Origin: Pseudomonas sp. RIT-PI-r | GTDB taxonomy: Bacteria > Pseudomonadota > Gammaproteobacteria > Pseudomonadales > Pseudomonadaceae | NCBI RefSeq assembly: GCF_001297015.1 | Contig: NZ_LIGE01000018.1 | Coordinates: forward strand, 124,001-188,000 | Reading direction: 5' to 3' | Length of the DNA stretch: 64,000 nucleotides | Shown: positions 8,633 through 19,082 of the stretch, piece after piece | How the letters are laid out: each line of letters starts with the position of its first letter | Numbering within the stretch: position 1 is the stretch's first letter | Notes under the pieces: generated by a model | The model's input: only the letters and a program-made list of their open reading frames with translations | Told to the model about the DNA's origin: nothing | Databases searched by the model: none | Translations under genes and position numbers: made by a program

Positions 8633-9952
8633 ATGCTGCATTTGTCCCGCCTTACCTCGCTGGCCCTGACGATCGCCCTGGTGATCGGCGCGCCTCTGGC
8701 GTTCGCCGCTCAACCGGCCCCGGCCGTCGCTCCGGCAGGCACTGCCGCGACCTCCAAGGCGCCGTTGCCGCTGGAAGAGTTGCGCACCTTTGCCGAGGTC
8801 ATGGACCGGATCAAAGCCGCTTACGTCGAGCCGGTGGACGACAAGACCCTGCTGGAAAACGCGATCAAGGGCATGCTCAGCAACCTCGACCCGCACTCGG
8901 CCTACCTCGGCCCGGAAGACTTCACCGAGCTGCAGGAAAGCACCAGCGGTGAATTCGGCGGCCTGGGTATCGAAGTCGGCGCCGAAGACGGCTTCATCAA
9001 AGTGGTCTCGCCAATCGATGACACCCCGGCGTCGAAGGCCGGCATTCAGGCTGGCGACTTCATCGTCAAGATCAACGGTGCGCCAACACGCGGCCAGACC
9101 ATGACCGAAGCCGTCGACAAGATGCGCGGCAAGATCGGCCAGAAAATCACCCTGACCCTGGTGCGCGACGGCGGCACGCCGTTCGACGTGACCTTGGCAC
9201 GCGCCGTGATTCAGGTGAAGAGCGTCAAGGCGCAACTGCTGGAAACCGGCTATGCGTATATCCGCATCACCCAGTTCCAGGTCAAGACCGGCGAAGAAGT
9301 TTCCAAAGCCCTGGCCAAGCTGCGCAAGGACAACGGCAAGAAACTCAACGGCATCATCCTCGACCTGCGCAACAACCCGGGTGGCGTGCTGCAGGCAGCG
9401 GTAGAAGTGGTTGACCACTTCATCACCAAAGGCCTGATCGTCTACACCAAAGGCCGGATCGCCAACTCCGAGCTGCGTTTCTCGGCCACCGGCAAAGACG
9501 AAAGCGAAGCGGTGCCGATGGTGGTGCTGATCAACGGTGGCAGCGCCTCGGCGTCGGAAATCGTCGCCGGTGCCCTGCAGGATCAGAAACGCGCGGTAGT
9601 AATGGGTACCACCAGTTTCGGCAAAGGCTCGGTACAAACCGTTCTGCCGCTGAACAACGACCGCGCGCTGAAGATCACCACCGCGCTGTACTTCACGCCG
9701 AATGGCCGCTCGATTCAGGCGCAAGGCATCGTCCCGGACATCGAAGTGCGCAAGGCCAAAATCACCAGCGAGGCCGACAGCGATTACTTCAAGGAAGCCG
9801 ATCTGCAAGGTCACTTGGGCAATGGCAACGGCGGCGCCGACAAACCGACCGGTTCCAGCGCCAAGGCCAAAGCGATGCCGCAGGATGACGATTACCAACT
9901 GGCCCAGGCCCTGAGCCTGCTCAAAGGCCTGAGCATCACGTCCGGCCGTTGA
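8633..9952 (+). CDS. ctpA: Periplasmic C-terminal processing protease CtpA (family S41)
   Basis: Tail-specific serine protease with a Ser/Lys dyad. The 439 residues comprise a signal peptide (about 1-25, ending FAAQ), an N-terminal helical region, a PDZ domain (about 105-185, GIEV...GIQAGD) and the S41 core. Ser306 in GGSASASEI and Lys331 in SFGKGS are the expected dyad, 25 residues apart. The C-terminal tail (about 380-439) is low complexity and may be flexible. In P. aeruginosa CtpA acts with a lipoprotein partner to degrade peptidoglycan hydrolases, which suits the envC neighbour. An AGGAG precedes the ATG. Confidence 0.95.
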   Translation: MLHLSRLTSLALTIALVIGAPLAFAAQPAPAVAPAGTAATSKAPLPLEELRTFAEVMDRIKAAYVEPVDDKTLLENAIKGMLSNLDPHSAYLGPEDFTELQESTSGEFGGLGIEVGAEDGFIKVVSPIDDTPASKAGIQAGDFIVKINGAPTRGQTMTEAVDKMRGKIGQKITLTLVRDGGTPFDVTLARAVIQVKSVKAQLLETGYAYIRITQFQVKTGEEVSKALAKLRKDNGKKLNGIILDLRNNPGGVLQAAVEVVDHFITKGLIVYTKGRIANSELRFSATGKDESEAVPMVVLINGGSASASEIVAGALQDQKRAVVMGTTSFGKGSVQTVLPLNNDRALKITTALYFTPNGRSIQAQGIVPDIEVRKAKITSEADSDYFKEADLQGHLGNGNGGADKPTGSSAKAKAMPQDDDYQLAQALSLLKGLSITSGR

Positions 9953-9954
9953 GG

Positions 9955-10731
9955 ATGTCTTTGCGTTTCGTCTTCGTTCTGTTGTGCTGTCTGGCGGGTG
10001 CTGCTCACGCAGAGCCCGTCAGCCCAAAGCCACACAAAGCCTACCTGACACTGATCATCGATGACCTGGGGCAGAACCTGCCCCGGGATCGCCGTGTGCT
10101 GGCTCTGCCCGGCCCGGTGACCACGGCGATCATGCCCGACACCCCGCACGCTACCGAATTTGCCCGCGAAGCGCATCGCGCCGGCAAGATCGTCATCCTG
10201 CACATGCCAATGGATCCGGCCACCGGGCCCTACGCCTGGCACCCCGAACTGCCGATCGAAGAGCTGCAAAAACGCCTCGACGCTGCGTTCAAAATGGTCC
10301 CCTACACCGCTGGCATCAACAACCACATGGGCAGCCGCATGACTGCGCAACCGGTGGCGATGGCGTGGTTGATGGGCGAATTGCAGCGCCGGCACAAATT
10401 CTTCGTCGACAGCCGCACCAGTGCGCAAACCGTTGCGGCGCAGCAGGCGCAGAAGATCGATCTGGCGAGCGTTTCGCGGGATGTTTTTCTCGATGACGAG
10501 CGTACCGAGGCGGCGATCTCCACCCAGTTGCAGACGGCGATCAGCCTGGCGCACAAGCAGGGCTCGGCGGTGATGATCGGCCATCCGTATCCGCAGACGT
10601 TGGCGGTGCTGGAGCGAGAGTTGCCGAAGCTGAAGGCTCAAGGCATCGAGTGGATCGACATCAAGCAGATGATCAGCGTGCGTAGTAATAGGGCGACGGC
10701 TGCACACGGGACAAATGGCATTTACCGTTAA
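9955..10731 (+). CDS. Divergent polysaccharide deacetylase family protein (YibQ-like)
   Basis: Secreted 258-residue protein with a signal peptide (about 1-21, ending AHAEP) and a divergent polysaccharide-deacetylase (DUF610/YibQ) fold: LIIDDLGQN, AIMPDTPHA, HMPMDP, NNHMGSRMT, FFVDSRT and GHPYPQT are family motifs. Substrate unknown. The annotated start is the ATG two codons after a TTG that overlaps the ctpA stop, so it is co-transcribed with envC-ctpA; the E. coli homologues envC and yibQ are likewise adjacent. Confidence 0.92.
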   Translation: MSLRFVFVLLCCLAGAAHAEPVSPKPHKAYLTLIIDDLGQNLPRDRRVLALPGPVTTAIMPDTPHATEFAREAHRAGKIVILHMPMDPATGPYAWHPELPIEELQKRLDAAFKMVPYTAGINNHMGSRMTAQPVAMAWLMGELQRRHKFFVDSRTSAQTVAAQQAQKIDLASVSRDVFLDDERTEAAISTQLQTAISLAHKQGSAVMIGHPYPQTLAVLERELPKLKAQGIEWIDIKQMISVRSNRATAAHGTNGIYR

Positions 10732-10867
10732 CCTGTCTATTAACCAACGAACTTCTTTACAAATCCCCTACACACCCAACAAATAGCAACACCTTAGAAA
10801 ACCACAAAAACCCAAACTAATTTATTCTCCGCCAGTCTACACTCAGGTAATTAGCCAAGGACTGGCC

Positions 10868-12346
10868 ATGAATTTAAATAACATCTATCCAAGCTTTTTA
10901 TTACTCGCTGCATTCTCACTTCCTGCTAATTCCAATCCTATTGATTATGGCAGAGGGGTTGAAAACCTTTCACCCTCGCAATACCTGAACAACAAAGATG
11001 GCACCTATAACTACTGGACGGGAATCGGCAAGTACGAGAGCCCCGCTCACGGTTTTTGCACCGCTTTCCTAATCGATACAAACAGCTCTCGAGCGTCCGA
11101 TCCCGCCTATGCACTCACTAGCGCACACTGCGTGGGCAAAGAAAATGGTGTCATGCGAACAGACGACCCCATCGAAGGCACCATTACCTTCAACCATTTC
11201 ATTGACACACCTGATGCTCACAAGACCTTCCCTCTGAAAAAGGTATCCTGGAGCAGCATTCAGGGTGTCGATCTGGCTCTTTTGGAGCTTGGCGTGTCAC
11301 AAGCCGAACTCCTGACACAAGGCATCAAGCCCTTGAAACTAGCCCAGCAACCACCGACTGAAGATAGCGACGTTCTGATTGTGCATGGCCCTAACGGAGT
11401 TCCATTACGAATTTCTGCCTGCACCCACAGGCCTTCCTCGGCAATTTTCGAGACGCCTTGGGTTTGGCGACATAGTGTCAGCAACCAATGCAAAGATGCT
11501 GCACCCGGAAGCTCGGGCAGCCCTGTAATTGACCGAACGAGCAACGAGGTCTATGCCGTGCTGGGTACGATGGCAAAGCAACTGACACCGCTGCCGGGAT
11601 ACGGCCAGATGCCGAGTGGCAATTACGCTAGTCCAACCTCGGTTTTCAACAGTTGCTTTAGCGATGGAAAACTCAATACCAACCCGGACGCGTGTGAGTT
11701 ATTCCCGGTAGCCTCCTTCAAACTACCTTCCGAACTGGCAACGCATGCAAAAATCATAGTAACCCCAGAGTATCAATACGTTTACCCTACATGGAACTTT
11801 GAAGTAACCGCCAGCACCCGTTTTATCCGGACCAAACGCACTTATGACCCACTCGAATGCGAAAATCCGAAAGACTACAGCCAACCGATCAATGCTGGCA
11901 TCACCCCTGTTCAGTTAAATGTGCCAATGGGACCGAAAACCGGACTTAATAACCTTTGTATTATTGGTACAGACAGTACCAACGAGATATTACCCAAAGG
12001 TACTTATCGAAACGCTGTCACTGTCCCCAGCTATCTGATTGCTGCCGGCCCAACCCCCTCCCCAACAGTGGACTTTTCCTTCAATACAGAAATAAACAGA
12101 GCCATGATTCTGTGGCCGGAACGGAAGAACGAGGGCATTGACCGGTATGAGGTAAAAGCCGGCCCTGTTGAAACAACCAGCTGTGAAGATTCACAGGGTT
12201 ATCGCCGTGTGACATCCAATTGGCTACGCCCGGAAAGCAACTTCCCCTTAAAGCTCTGCGTTTACGCCGTCGATACCAACCATCAGCGCTCAGAGTTGAA
12301 GGAGTACACCCGGGAATGGGAGGCGCTCAAAAATAACGCCCCTTGA
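10868..12346 (+). CDS. Secreted trypsin-like serine protease, probably acquired
   Basis: Predicted exported 492-residue protease. It has an N-terminal signal peptide (about 1-22), a chymotrypsin-fold domain with His in LTSAHCVG, Asp in GVDLALLEL and Ser in PGSSGSPV, and a C-terminal region of about 200 residues with Fn3-like strands (RAMILWPE..YEVKAG). Several Cys may form disulfides. Codon use and base composition are visibly AT-richer than both neighbours (about 50 percent GC in sampled lines), and the 136-bp upstream gap is strongly AT-rich, which suggests horizontal acquisition between yibQ and the his region. Substrate unknown; a trypsin-like specificity is not proven. Confidence 0.85.
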   Translation: MNLNNIYPSFLLLAAFSLPANSNPIDYGRGVENLSPSQYLNNKDGTYNYWTGIGKYESPAHGFCTAFLIDTNSSRASDPAYALTSAHCVGKENGVMRTDDPIEGTITFNHFIDTPDAHKTFPLKKVSWSSIQGVDLALLELGVSQAELLTQGIKPLKLAQQPPTEDSDVLIVHGPNGVPLRISACTHRPSSAIFETPWVWRHSVSNQCKDAAPGSSGSPVIDRTSNEVYAVLGTMAKQLTPLPGYGQMPSGNYASPTSVFNSCFSDGKLNTNPDACELFPVASFKLPSELATHAKIIVTPEYQYVYPTWNFEVTASTRFIRTKRTYDPLECENPKDYSQPINAGITPVQLNVPMGPKTGLNNLCIIGTDSTNEILPKGTYRNAVTVPSYLIAAGPTPSPTVDFSFNTEINRAMILWPERKNEGIDRYEVKAGPVETTSCEDSQGYRRVTSNWLRPESNFPLKLCVYAVDTNHQRSELKEYTREWEALKNNAP

Positions 12347-12451
12347 TGTGCCCCACCGGCCTCGTGTTTCTGTACCAACGGGAGCGCAAGGCTGGCCATG
12401 GCAAAGCTGAGCCAGTCGGCGCTGCATACCCTGAGTCGGAGCTACCAACCG

Positions 12452-13207
12452 CTACAGATAGCGCGACATGATTTCGTCGACAACACCGTCCTTGCGCATC
12501 TGATCCAGCGCTGCCTGCAGCTTGGCAACGACGGTGTCAGATACGTCTTTGTTCAGCGCCAGGTAAAGCTCGGCGCTGTTGAAACGCAGTACGGTCTTGA
12601 GACCGGTGACTCCATCCTGCCGCGCCAGATAACGCCCGGCAGGATCCCCGGTGGCCCACAGCTCGATCTGGCCGTTGACCAGCTTTTTCGCATTGTCCTG
12701 ATCACGCAGGACAACCAGCGGCTTCAGGCCTTGCTTGGCCAACGTCTCGGCAATCGCATCGCCCTTGTAGGCGCCGATCTTGTACTTGCGTGCATCGTTG
12801 AGGGTTTCGAGAGTGATCTTGCTGTCGGCCCTGGCCAACATGATCCAGTCGTCCGGGCCGATCGGGCCGACCCATTTGAAGAGTTTTTCGCGATCCGGCA
12901 GGCGCGCCATCACGAAGGCGCCGTAACCGGGATTCTCCAGTGCGAGTTTGTAGACACGCTCCCAAGGGAATCGCAGGGTCAGGCTGTAAGTGATGCCGGC
13001 ACGCTGAAACATCTCGCGAACGATATCGGTGGCGATGCCGTTGATGTTTTCGCCCTGGGCGAAATTTTTGCCGTTCTTCGCCATGTTGTACGGCGGGAAG
13101 TTTTCGGTGAGGAGCACCAGATCGGTGTCGGGACTGGTTTCGGCTCGGGCCGTGTTGATGAGCAACATCGAGGCGCTGGCGAGAACTAGAAGCAGGCGTT
13201 TGATCAT
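12452..13207 (-). CDS. Periplasmic solute-binding protein (family 3-like)
   Basis: Exported 251-residue protein with a signal peptide (ending TARAET) and an SBP family-3 fold (LLTENFPPYNM, GIATDIVREMFQRAG, then KIGAYKGDAIAETLAKQGL). Such orphan proteins occur in pseudomonads without ABC partners and may bind polar amino acids or act as sensors. No permease or ATPase gene is adjacent. It lies 82 bp downstream of hisF on the same strand and might be read through from the his operon. Confidence 0.88.
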   Translation of the reverse strand: MIKRLLLVLASASMLLINTARAETSPDTDLVLLTENFPPYNMAKNGKNFAQGENINGIATDIVREMFQRAGITYSLTLRFPWERVYKLALENPGYGAFVMARLPDREKLFKWVGPIGPDDWIMLARADSKITLETLNDARKYKIGAYKGDAIAETLAKQGLKPLVVLRDQDNAKKLVNGQIELWATGDPAGRYLARQDGVTGLKTVLRFNSAELYLALNKDVSDTVVAKLQAALDQMRKDGVVDEIMSRYL

Positions 13208-13289
13208 GTTGGGCTACCGAAATCCATGGCGTGCCCAAGAGTGCCTTGGGTGCGCCATGGTGTCCACTGGCCTGTATCGATTTTGACGC

Positions 13290-14060
13290 TTAGCGCATCA
13301 CGATGCCGCGTTTGGCCATATAGGCCTTGGCTTCCTGCACGGTGTATTCGCCAAAGTGGAAAATACTCGCCGCCAATACAGCACTGGCGTGACCTTCGAG
13401 AATGCCGTCAGCCAAGTGTTGCAAGTTGCCAACGCCACCGGAAGCGATCACCGGAATGCCCAGCGCATCGCTGATCGCACGGGTCACGCCGAGGTCGAAG
13501 CCGTTTTTCATACCGTCCTGATCCATGCTGGTCAGCAGGATCTCGCCGGCACCGAGGCTTTCCATTTTCTTCGCCCATTCGACCGCGTCGAGGCCGGTTG
13601 GCTTGCGCCCGCCGTGGGTGAAGATTTCCCAGCGCGGGGTTTCGCCCGGGCCGGAAACCTTTTTGGCATCGATGGCGACGACGATGCACTGCGAGCCGAA
13701 ATGCTGCGCGGCTTCGCCAACGAATTCCGGATTGAACACGGCCGCAGTGTTGATCGACACCTTGTCCGCACCCGCATTCAGCAGATTGCGAATGTCCTGC
13801 ACGGTACGCACGCCACCGCCGACGGTCAGCGGGATGAACACCTGGCTGGCCATGCGCTCGACGGTATGCAGCGTGGTGTCGCGGCCATCGACGCTGGCTG
13901 TGATGTCGAGAAAGGTAATCTCGTCGGCACCCTGCTCGTCATAGCGACGGGCGATTTCCACCGGGTCACCGGCGTCGCGGATGTTTTCGAACTTCACACC
14001 TTTGACGACCCGGCCGTTGTCCACGTCCAGGCAAGGGATGATGCGTTTGGCCAGCGCCAT
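13290..14060 (-). CDS. hisF: Imidazole glycerol phosphate synthase, cyclase subunit HisF
   Basis: TIM-barrel cyclase that takes ammonia from HisH and makes imidazole glycerol phosphate and AICAR from PRFAR. The 256 residues include the catalytic Asp in [13 protein letters not shown] and the second Asp in LTSMDQDG, plus the phosphate loops (GGVGNLQHL). Last of the hisB-hisH-DUF2164-hisA-hisF string on the minus strand, ten bases after hisA. Confidence 0.98.
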   Translation of the reverse strand: MALAKRIIPCLDVDNGRVVKGVKFENIRDAGDPVEIARRYDEQGADEITFLDITASVDGRDTTLHTVERMASQVFIPLTVGGGVRTVQDIRNLLNAGADKVSINTAAVFNPEFVGEAAQHFGSQCIVVAIDAKKVSGPGETPRWEIFTHGGRKPTGLDAVEWAKKMESLGAGEILLTSMDQDGMKNGFDLGVTRAISDALGIPVIASGGVGNLQHLADGILEGHASAVLAASIFHFGEYTVQEAKAYMAKRGIVMR

Positions 14061-14069
14061 GGTCAGTCC

Positions 14070-14807
14070 TCAGCCTTGGTACGAATCGCAGAAAGCTTGC
14101 GCTTCGGCGACGTCGAGGGTGCCTTCGTAGATCGCCCGGCCGGTAATGGCGCCGATGATGCCCGGCGCCTTGGCGTCGAGCAGCGATTTGATGTCACCCA
14201 GATTGTGGATGCCGCCGGACGCGATCACCGGGATCTTCGTGGCAGCAGCCAGTGCAGCGGTGAACGGCACGTTGCAGCCCTGCATCATGCCGTCTTTGGC
14301 GATGTCGGTATAAACGATCGAGGACACGCCGTCGGCTTCAAACTGCTTGGCCAGGTCGATGACCTGCACGGTGCTGATTTCCGCCCAGCCATCGGTGGCG
14401 ACGAAACCGTCTTTGGCGTCCAGACCGACGATGATCTTGCCCGGGAACGCGCGGCAGGCTTCAGCGACGAACGCAGGATCTTTCACGGCTTTGGTGCCGA
14501 TGATCACGTAGCTCACGCCAGCCTTGACGTAGTGCTCGATGGTTTCCAGCGAACGGATGCCGCCACCGATCTGGATCGGCAGGGTCGGGTAGCGCTTGGC
14601 GATCGCGGTGACCACTTCGCCGTTGACTGGCTGGCCTTCGAAAGCACCGTTCAGATCGACCAGATGCAGACGGCGGCAACCGCCCTCCACCCACTTGGCA
14701 GCCATGCTCACCGGGTCATCGGAGAACACTGTGGAATCTTCCATGCGGCCCTGGCGCAGACGTACGCAGGCACCGTCTTTAAGATCGATAGCGGGAATAA
14801 TCAGCAT
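14070..14807 (-). CDS. hisA: ProFAR isomerase HisA
   Basis: Phosphoribosylformimino-5-aminoimidazole carboxamide ribotide isomerase, fourth step of histidine synthesis. The 245-residue TIM barrel starts [12 protein letters not shown] with catalytic Asp8, and the second catalytic Asp lies in [10 protein letters not shown]. The frame extends five codons upstream, but the ATG at 14807 matches the family and is preceded by AAGG. Between DUF2164 and hisF. Confidence 0.98.
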   Translation of the reverse strand: MLIIPAIDLKDGACVRLRQGRMEDSTVFSDDPVSMAAKWVEGGCRRLHLVDLNGAFEGQPVNGEVVTAIAKRYPTLPIQIGGGIRSLETIEHYVKAGVSYVIIGTKAVKDPAFVAEACRAFPGKIIVGLDAKDGFVATDGWAEISTVQVIDLAKQFEADGVSSIVYTDIAKDGMMQGCNVPFTAALAAATKIPVIASGGIHNLGDIKSLLDAKAPGIIGAITGRAIYEGTLDVAEAQAFCDSYQG

Positions 14808-14849
14808 CTGGCAAACCTTCAAATTTGAATGTTCAGCTTGGCTCGGAAA

Positions 14850-15110
14850 TCAGTTTTTCTCGAGCGCCCACAGGTCGCTTTCGATGCTTTCAAACCGCTC
14901 TTTGAGGTGGGTCTGCACATCGAAAATCGCCCTGTTGTAATAGTGCGGAGCAATTTCGCGGGTAAACAGCTCAAGAATTTCCGCCGCTTCGAACGAACCC
15001 AGGTCCAGTTCGAAACGGTCTTCCATGAACCGCTGAATCTTGCGATTGGCCTCGTTCTCCTGTTCGGGAGTGAGGGTCAGGATCGGCGGTTTGGATTTCT
15101 TGGCAGCCAT
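14850..15110 (-). CDS. DUF2164 family protein
   Basis: Small 86-residue helical protein of the DUF2164 type (ILTLTPEQENEANRKIQRFMEDRFELDLGSFEAAEILELF), without known function. Its ATG lies directly after the hisH stop, so it is translated from the his transcript, between hisH and hisA. The position is conserved in Pseudomonas as I recall. A role in histidine synthesis is possible only by context. Confidence 0.88.
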   Translation of the reverse strand: MAAKKSKPPILTLTPEQENEANRKIQRFMEDRFELDLGSFEAAEILELFTREIAPHYYNRAIFDVQTHLKERFESIESDLWALEKN

Positions 15111-15749
15111 TTACCAGCGACCGTCCCACGCGGCGAAGTTCTGCAGCAATTGCAGGCCATGGGTATGGCTCTTCTCCGGATGGAACTGCACGGCGAAACG
15201 CGAACCATCGGCCAGCGCCGCAGCGAAATCGACGCCGTAATGACCGCCACCGACCACCTGCCGCGCGTTGGCGGCAGCGATGTAGTAGCTGTGCACGAAG
15301 TAGAAACGCGCCATGTCCGGAATGTCATGCCACAGCGGGTGGCTGACTTTCTGCTTCACTTCGTTCCAGCCCATGTGCGGGACTTTCAGGTGTTCGCCGT
15401 CTTCATGCAGGTCTTTGCCGAAGAACTTCACCGCGCCAGGGAACAGGCCGATGCAATCGACGCCATCGTTCTCTTCGCTGGTGTCGAGCAAGGCTTGCAT
15501 GCCGACACAGATGCCAAGAAACGGACGATCCTGGCTGACTTCACGCACCAGCGAGTCGAAACCGAGGCGACGGATCTCCGCCATGCAATCGCGAATCGCG
15601 CCAACGCCGGGGAACACCACGCGGTCAGCTTCGCGAATCACCGCAGCATCGCTGGTGATCAGCACCTTGCCGGCGCCGACGTGCTCGAGGGCCTTGGCCA
15701 CCGAGTGCAGGTTACCCATGCCGTAATCGATAACTGCAACCGTCTGCAT
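15111..15749 (-). CDS. hisH: Imidazole glycerol phosphate synthase, glutaminase subunit HisH
   Basis: Class-I glutamine amidotransferase that supplies ammonia to HisF. The 212 residues carry the nucleophile Cys in FLGICVGMQ and the His/Glu pair in VQFHPEKSH. The ATG overlaps the hisB stop by one base. Confidence 0.98.
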   Translation of the reverse strand: MQTVAVIDYGMGNLHSVAKALEHVGAGKVLITSDAAVIREADRVVFPGVGAIRDCMAEIRRLGFDSLVREVSQDRPFLGICVGMQALLDTSEENDGVDCIGLFPGAVKFFGKDLHEDGEHLKVPHMGWNEVKQKVSHPLWHDIPDMARFYFVHSYYIAAANARQVVGGGHYGVDFAAALADGSRFAVQFHPEKSHTHGLQLLQNFAAWDGRW

Positions 15750-16342
15750 TACAGAACGCCTTTGGTCGATGGCATTTGCCCGGCCATGCGCTCATCCAGC
15801 TCGACGGCCATGCGCAGCGCGCGGCCGAAAGCCTTGAACACGGTTTCGATCTGGTGGTGGGTGTTGGTGCCACGCAGGTTGTCGATGTGCAGGCTGACCA
15901 GTGCGTGGTTGACGAAGCCCTGGAAGAATTCCTGGAACAGGTCAACGTCGAAGCCGCCGACGGTGGCGCGGGTGTACGGCACGTGCATCTGCAGGCCTGG
16001 ACGACCGGAGAAGTCGATCACCACGCGCGACAGCGCTTCATCGAGCGGCACGTAGGCATGACCGTAGCGACGGATGCCTTTTTTGTCGCCAATGGCTTTG
16101 GCAAATGCCTGGCCGAGGGTGATACCGACGTCTTCCACCGTATGGTGGTCGTCGATATGCAGATCGCCCTTGCATTCAATATCCAGGTCGATCAACCCAT
16201 GACGGGCGATCTGATCCAGCATGTGCTCAAGAAAAGGAACACCGATATCGAATCGGGCCTTTCCGGTGCCATCAAGGTTGATCGAGGCTTTGATCTGGGT
16301 TTCCAGAGTGTCGCGCTCGACAGAAGCCTTACGTTCGGCCAT
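15749..16342 (-). CDS. hisB: Imidazoleglycerol-phosphate dehydratase HisB
   Basis: Mn-dependent dehydratase making imidazole acetol phosphate. The 197-residue monofunctional form (no phosphatase domain) has the two metal-binding motifs [10 protein letters not shown] and [18 protein letters not shown] chose the second of two adjacent ATGs (MAERKASV), the usual family start. First gene of the minus-strand his cluster, so its promoter should lie in 16343-16490. Confidence 0.97.
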   Translation of the reverse strand: MAERKASVERDTLETQIKASINLDGTGKARFDIGVPFLEHMLDQIARHGLIDLDIECKGDLHIDDHHTVEDVGITLGQAFAKAIGDKKGIRRYGHAYVPLDEALSRVVIDFSGRPGLQMHVPYTRATVGGFDVDLFQEFFQGFVNHALVSLHIDNLRGTNTHHQIETVFKAFGRALRMAVELDERMAGQMPSTKGVL

Positions 16343-16489
16343 CACCAGCTCCGCAAAATCATTGGGCGAAAAAGGCAGCCATTATAGGCACGCGGGGCCG
16401 AAACAGAAACACGAGAGGTGAGATGGCTGACGGATAGAACCCCCGGCTGTCGCGGGTAGACATGTCCATACAAGCCATAAAGGGCGATG

Positions 16490-16596
16490 ATCGCTCCCAC
16501 GCTCTGCGTGGGAGTGCAGCCCCGGACGCTCTGCGTCCGCTTCGAATGTGACGCAGAGCGTCACGGGAGGCATTCCCACGCAGAGCGTGGGAACGA
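16490..16596. repeat. Palindromic intergenic repeat, CCCACGCTCTGCGTGGGA family
   Basis: Nested inverted repeat: the outer arms carry TCCCACGCTCTGCGTGGGA and its complement, with inner GACGCTCTGCGTC-type palindromes. It is a second repeat family, distinct from the GAGCCTGCTCGC REPINs, and lies between the divergent hisB promoter and the MFS gene 3' end. The rest of the 270-bp gap shows nothing else clear. Confidence 0.85.
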
Positions 16597-16612
16597 TCAG
16601 GCAGAAACGAAC

Positions 16613-18277
16613 TTAGTGAAACAGTACCGCCGTCTTCTGCAGGGTCACCCACACACCCCACGCCAACGGAATACCCACCACTAGCCACGCAGCGATCGCC
16701 AGCGGCTTGCTGCCCGGCGCGGCTTTCCACTCCAGAACGGTGCTGGCGTCAGCACCCTTGTCGTGGCCCAGCGCCTGTTCGGCCGCCAGTTCAGAGTCGG
16801 TCATGAAGTACTTGTCGGCCACCGGACGCACCATCAGGTTGCACAGGAAGCCCAACACCAGCAGGCCGGCGAGGATGTACAAGGTGATGTCGTAAGCGGC
16901 AGCGCGTTCAACGCCGATGCTCAGCTGATATTCACGCAGGTAGTTCACCAACACCGGACCGAGCACGCCAGCCGCAGCCCAAGCCGTCAGCAGACGACCG
17001 TGGATCGCACCAACCATCTGCGTACCGAACAGGTCAGCCAGGTACGCCGGAACAGTGGCAAAACCGCCGCCGTACATCGACAGAATGATGCAGAACGCCG
17101 CCACGAACAGTGCAACGTTGCCCAAATGACCCATGTTCGGAATCAGCGCGTACAAGGCAAAACCCAGGGCGAAGAATACGAAGTAGGTGTTTTTGCGCCC
17201 CAGGTAGTCCGAGAACGAGGCCCAGAAGAAGCGGCCACCGATGTTGAACAGGCTCAGCAGACCGGTGAAACCGGCAGCGATCGCGGCAATCGAAGCCAGT
17301 TGCCCGGCGTCCAGTTGACCGAACGGCACATCAACACCCAGCAGCTTGCCGCCGAACACTTCCTGCAGCAGTGGCGAAGCCATGCCAAGGATGCCGATAC
17401 CGGCAGAAACGTTCAGGCACAGCACCAGCCAGACCAGACGGAATTGCGGGGTTTTCCACGCCACATTCACGTGCACGTGGCGGTTGGTGATCATTGCGTT
17501 CGCGGCTTTCTTCGCCGGAGCGGTCCAGCCTTCCGGTTTCCAGCCGGTTGGCGGCACGCGGTAGGCCAGTGCGCCACCGATCATGAACACAAAGTAGATC
17601 GCCGCCATGGCCACGAAGCTCTGCCAGACGCCAACACCTTCAGCCGAGCCGAAGTGGCTCATCAGTGCGGTCGCCAGCGGTGCACCGACCATTGCGCCGC
17701 CACCGAAGCCCATGATTGCCATGCCGGTGGCCATGCCGCGCTTGTCCGGGAACCACTTGATCAGGGTCGATACGGGCGAGATATAGCCCAGCCCCAGACC
17801 GATACCGCCGATCACGCCGGAGCCGATCCACATCAGCCAGATCTGATGGGTATAGATACCCAGCGCCGAGATCAGCAGACCGCCACACCAGCACAGAGCC
17901 GATACAACGCCGGCCTTGCGTGGCCCGGCGTGTTCCAGCCAGCCACCCCAGATCGCTGCCGAGCAGCCGAGGAAGATGAAGAACAGCGTGTAGATCCAGC
18001 CGAGCATCGAGATCGGCCAGTCGCAGTTCGACGAAAATACCTGTGCGATGAAGCTCATGTCCGGTGCACAAGCCATTGGAGCAGTAACGCCCAGCGCCTT
18101 GGACAGCGGCAACCAGAACACCGAGAAGCCGTAGGCCATGCCGATGCACAGGTGGATGGCCAGAGCGGCCGGTGGAACCAGCCAACGGTTGAAACCGGGT
18201 TTGGCGATGATGCGTTCCTTGGACAGGAACGCGGGCTGATCGGCTTTGAGGCCGTCCGCCGTGATGCTCGTGCTCAT
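16613..18277 (-). CDS. OFA-family MFS transporter (oxalate/formate antiporter type)
   Basis: Inner-membrane carrier of 554 residues with about 12 membrane segments, larger than usual MFS because of a loop (about 220-260) and a C-terminal extension. It shows the OFA pattern ([65 protein letters not shown]). Substrate is likely a carboxylate but is not fixed by sequence. Start [10 protein letters not shown] has GGGGGA at good spacing; the frame runs on upstream without similarity. Confidence 0.9.
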   Translation of the reverse strand: MSTSITADGLKADQPAFLSKERIIAKPGFNRWLVPPAALAIHLCIGMAYGFSVFWLPLSKALGVTAPMACAPDMSFIAQVFSSNCDWPISMLGWIYTLFFIFLGCSAAIWGGWLEHAGPRKAGVVSALCWCGGLLISALGIYTHQIWLMWIGSGVIGGIGLGLGYISPVSTLIKWFPDKRGMATGMAIMGFGGGAMVGAPLATALMSHFGSAEGVGVWQSFVAMAAIYFVFMIGGALAYRVPPTGWKPEGWTAPAKKAANAMITNRHVHVNVAWKTPQFRLVWLVLCLNVSAGIGILGMASPLLQEVFGGKLLGVDVPFGQLDAGQLASIAAIAAGFTGLLSLFNIGGRFFWASFSDYLGRKNTYFVFFALGFALYALIPNMGHLGNVALFVAAFCIILSMYGGGFATVPAYLADLFGTQMVGAIHGRLLTAWAAAGVLGPVLVNYLREYQLSIGVERAAAYDITLYILAGLLVLGFLCNLMVRPVADKYFMTDSELAAEQALGHDKGADASTVLEWKAAPGSKPLAIAAWLVVGIPLAWGVWVTLQKTAVLFH

Positions 18278-18599
18278 TGTGTATCCCCCAATTATTAGTA
18301 TGGTTCGCCAGCCACTGTTCACCCTCGGACTTATGCACGCAGGCATGACCGTTTTTTAAGGTGAAGCTCCTTGAAGGCGCGACGTTAAGTCGCAGAAGGA
18401 CGGACGAACGGGCGAAGGTTACCATTTGCACGTGACAGAAAAACCAAACTGATATCACCTTTTTTAGGTCATCTGTTCTCTACACCTGTGTAGGAGCTGC
18501 CGAAGGCTGCGATCTTTTGACGTTGTTTTGCAAAAACAGGATCAAAAGATCGCAGCCTTCGGCAGCTCCTACACCGGGTGCATTTTTTACGGGGTTACC
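18278..18599. other. Intergenic gap between divergent MFS and PanZ-like genes
   Basis: 322 bp holding the leader of the MFS gene and a REPIN of a third family at 18489-18573. No further gene is supported. Confidence 0.6.
18489..18573. repeat. REPIN-like inverted repeat, GTAGGAGCTGCCGAAGGCTG family
   Basis: Perfect long inverted repeat with arms of about 32 bases (TGTAGGAGCTGCCGAAGGCT... and complement) around a 21-base loop, followed by the panZ-like start. This is a family common in fluorescens-group genomes and distinct from the two others in the window. Confidence 0.9.
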
Positions 18600-19004
18600 A
18601 TGCCGGTTATCGTTCAAACGCTTGAAGACGCCAGTTATCAGGATCAGCAGGATCTGCAGAAGATCTATCGTGATGCACCCGAATGGCTGTTTTCGCCGTT
18701 TTCCGGGGACGTCGATCTGATCGAAAGTGCGTTGGCGGAAGGAAGTTTTATTGCCGGACGTTTCAACGACCGTCTGCTCGGCGCCGCGTGCCTGCAAAGG
18801 CACCGCGACGTCTGGTACCTGTCCCATTTGTGTGTACGAAAAGTTACTCGTCGCCGTGGGGTTGCCGAGCGGATGGTGAACCAAGCGCGGAAAATGGCGT
18901 CGCAAGCGGGGGCAGAACTGCGCCTGCGGGCACCCGCCGGGCACCTTGAAGCTCAGGCAATCGCCGCCCGGTTACAGGTGCCGCTGGAAGTCCTGACGAC
19001 ATGA
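18600..19004 (+). CDS. panZ: PanZ/PanM-like acetyl-CoA sensor, GNAT fold
   Basis: Small 134-residue GNAT-fold protein. In E. coli PanZ binds acetyl-CoA and promotes maturation and feedback inhibition of aspartate decarboxylase PanD. The acetyl-CoA loop is LCVRKVTRRRGVAERM and the N-terminal QKIYRDAPEWLF region fits the family. The ATG at 18600 was chosen; the frame extends 24 codons upstream through the REPIN, which is not credible coding sequence. panD is not in the window. Function by family only. Confidence 0.8.
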   Translation: MPVIVQTLEDASYQDQQDLQKIYRDAPEWLFSPFSGDVDLIESALAEGSFIAGRFNDRLLGAACLQRHRDVWYLSHLCVRKVTRRRGVAERMVNQARKMASQAGAELRLRAPAGHLEAQAIAARLQVPLEVLTT

Positions 19005-19082
19005 CGCCACACCGAACCGGGCCGTTGCAGCGCTATACTCCCCGGCTAAATTACGAATTCGACTAACTACAAGGACTCGCCC

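Noticed and set aside
13356..14828. 490-codon open frame antisense to hisF and hisA
   Set aside because: Shadow of two certain genes; composition is explained by codon bias of the other strand.
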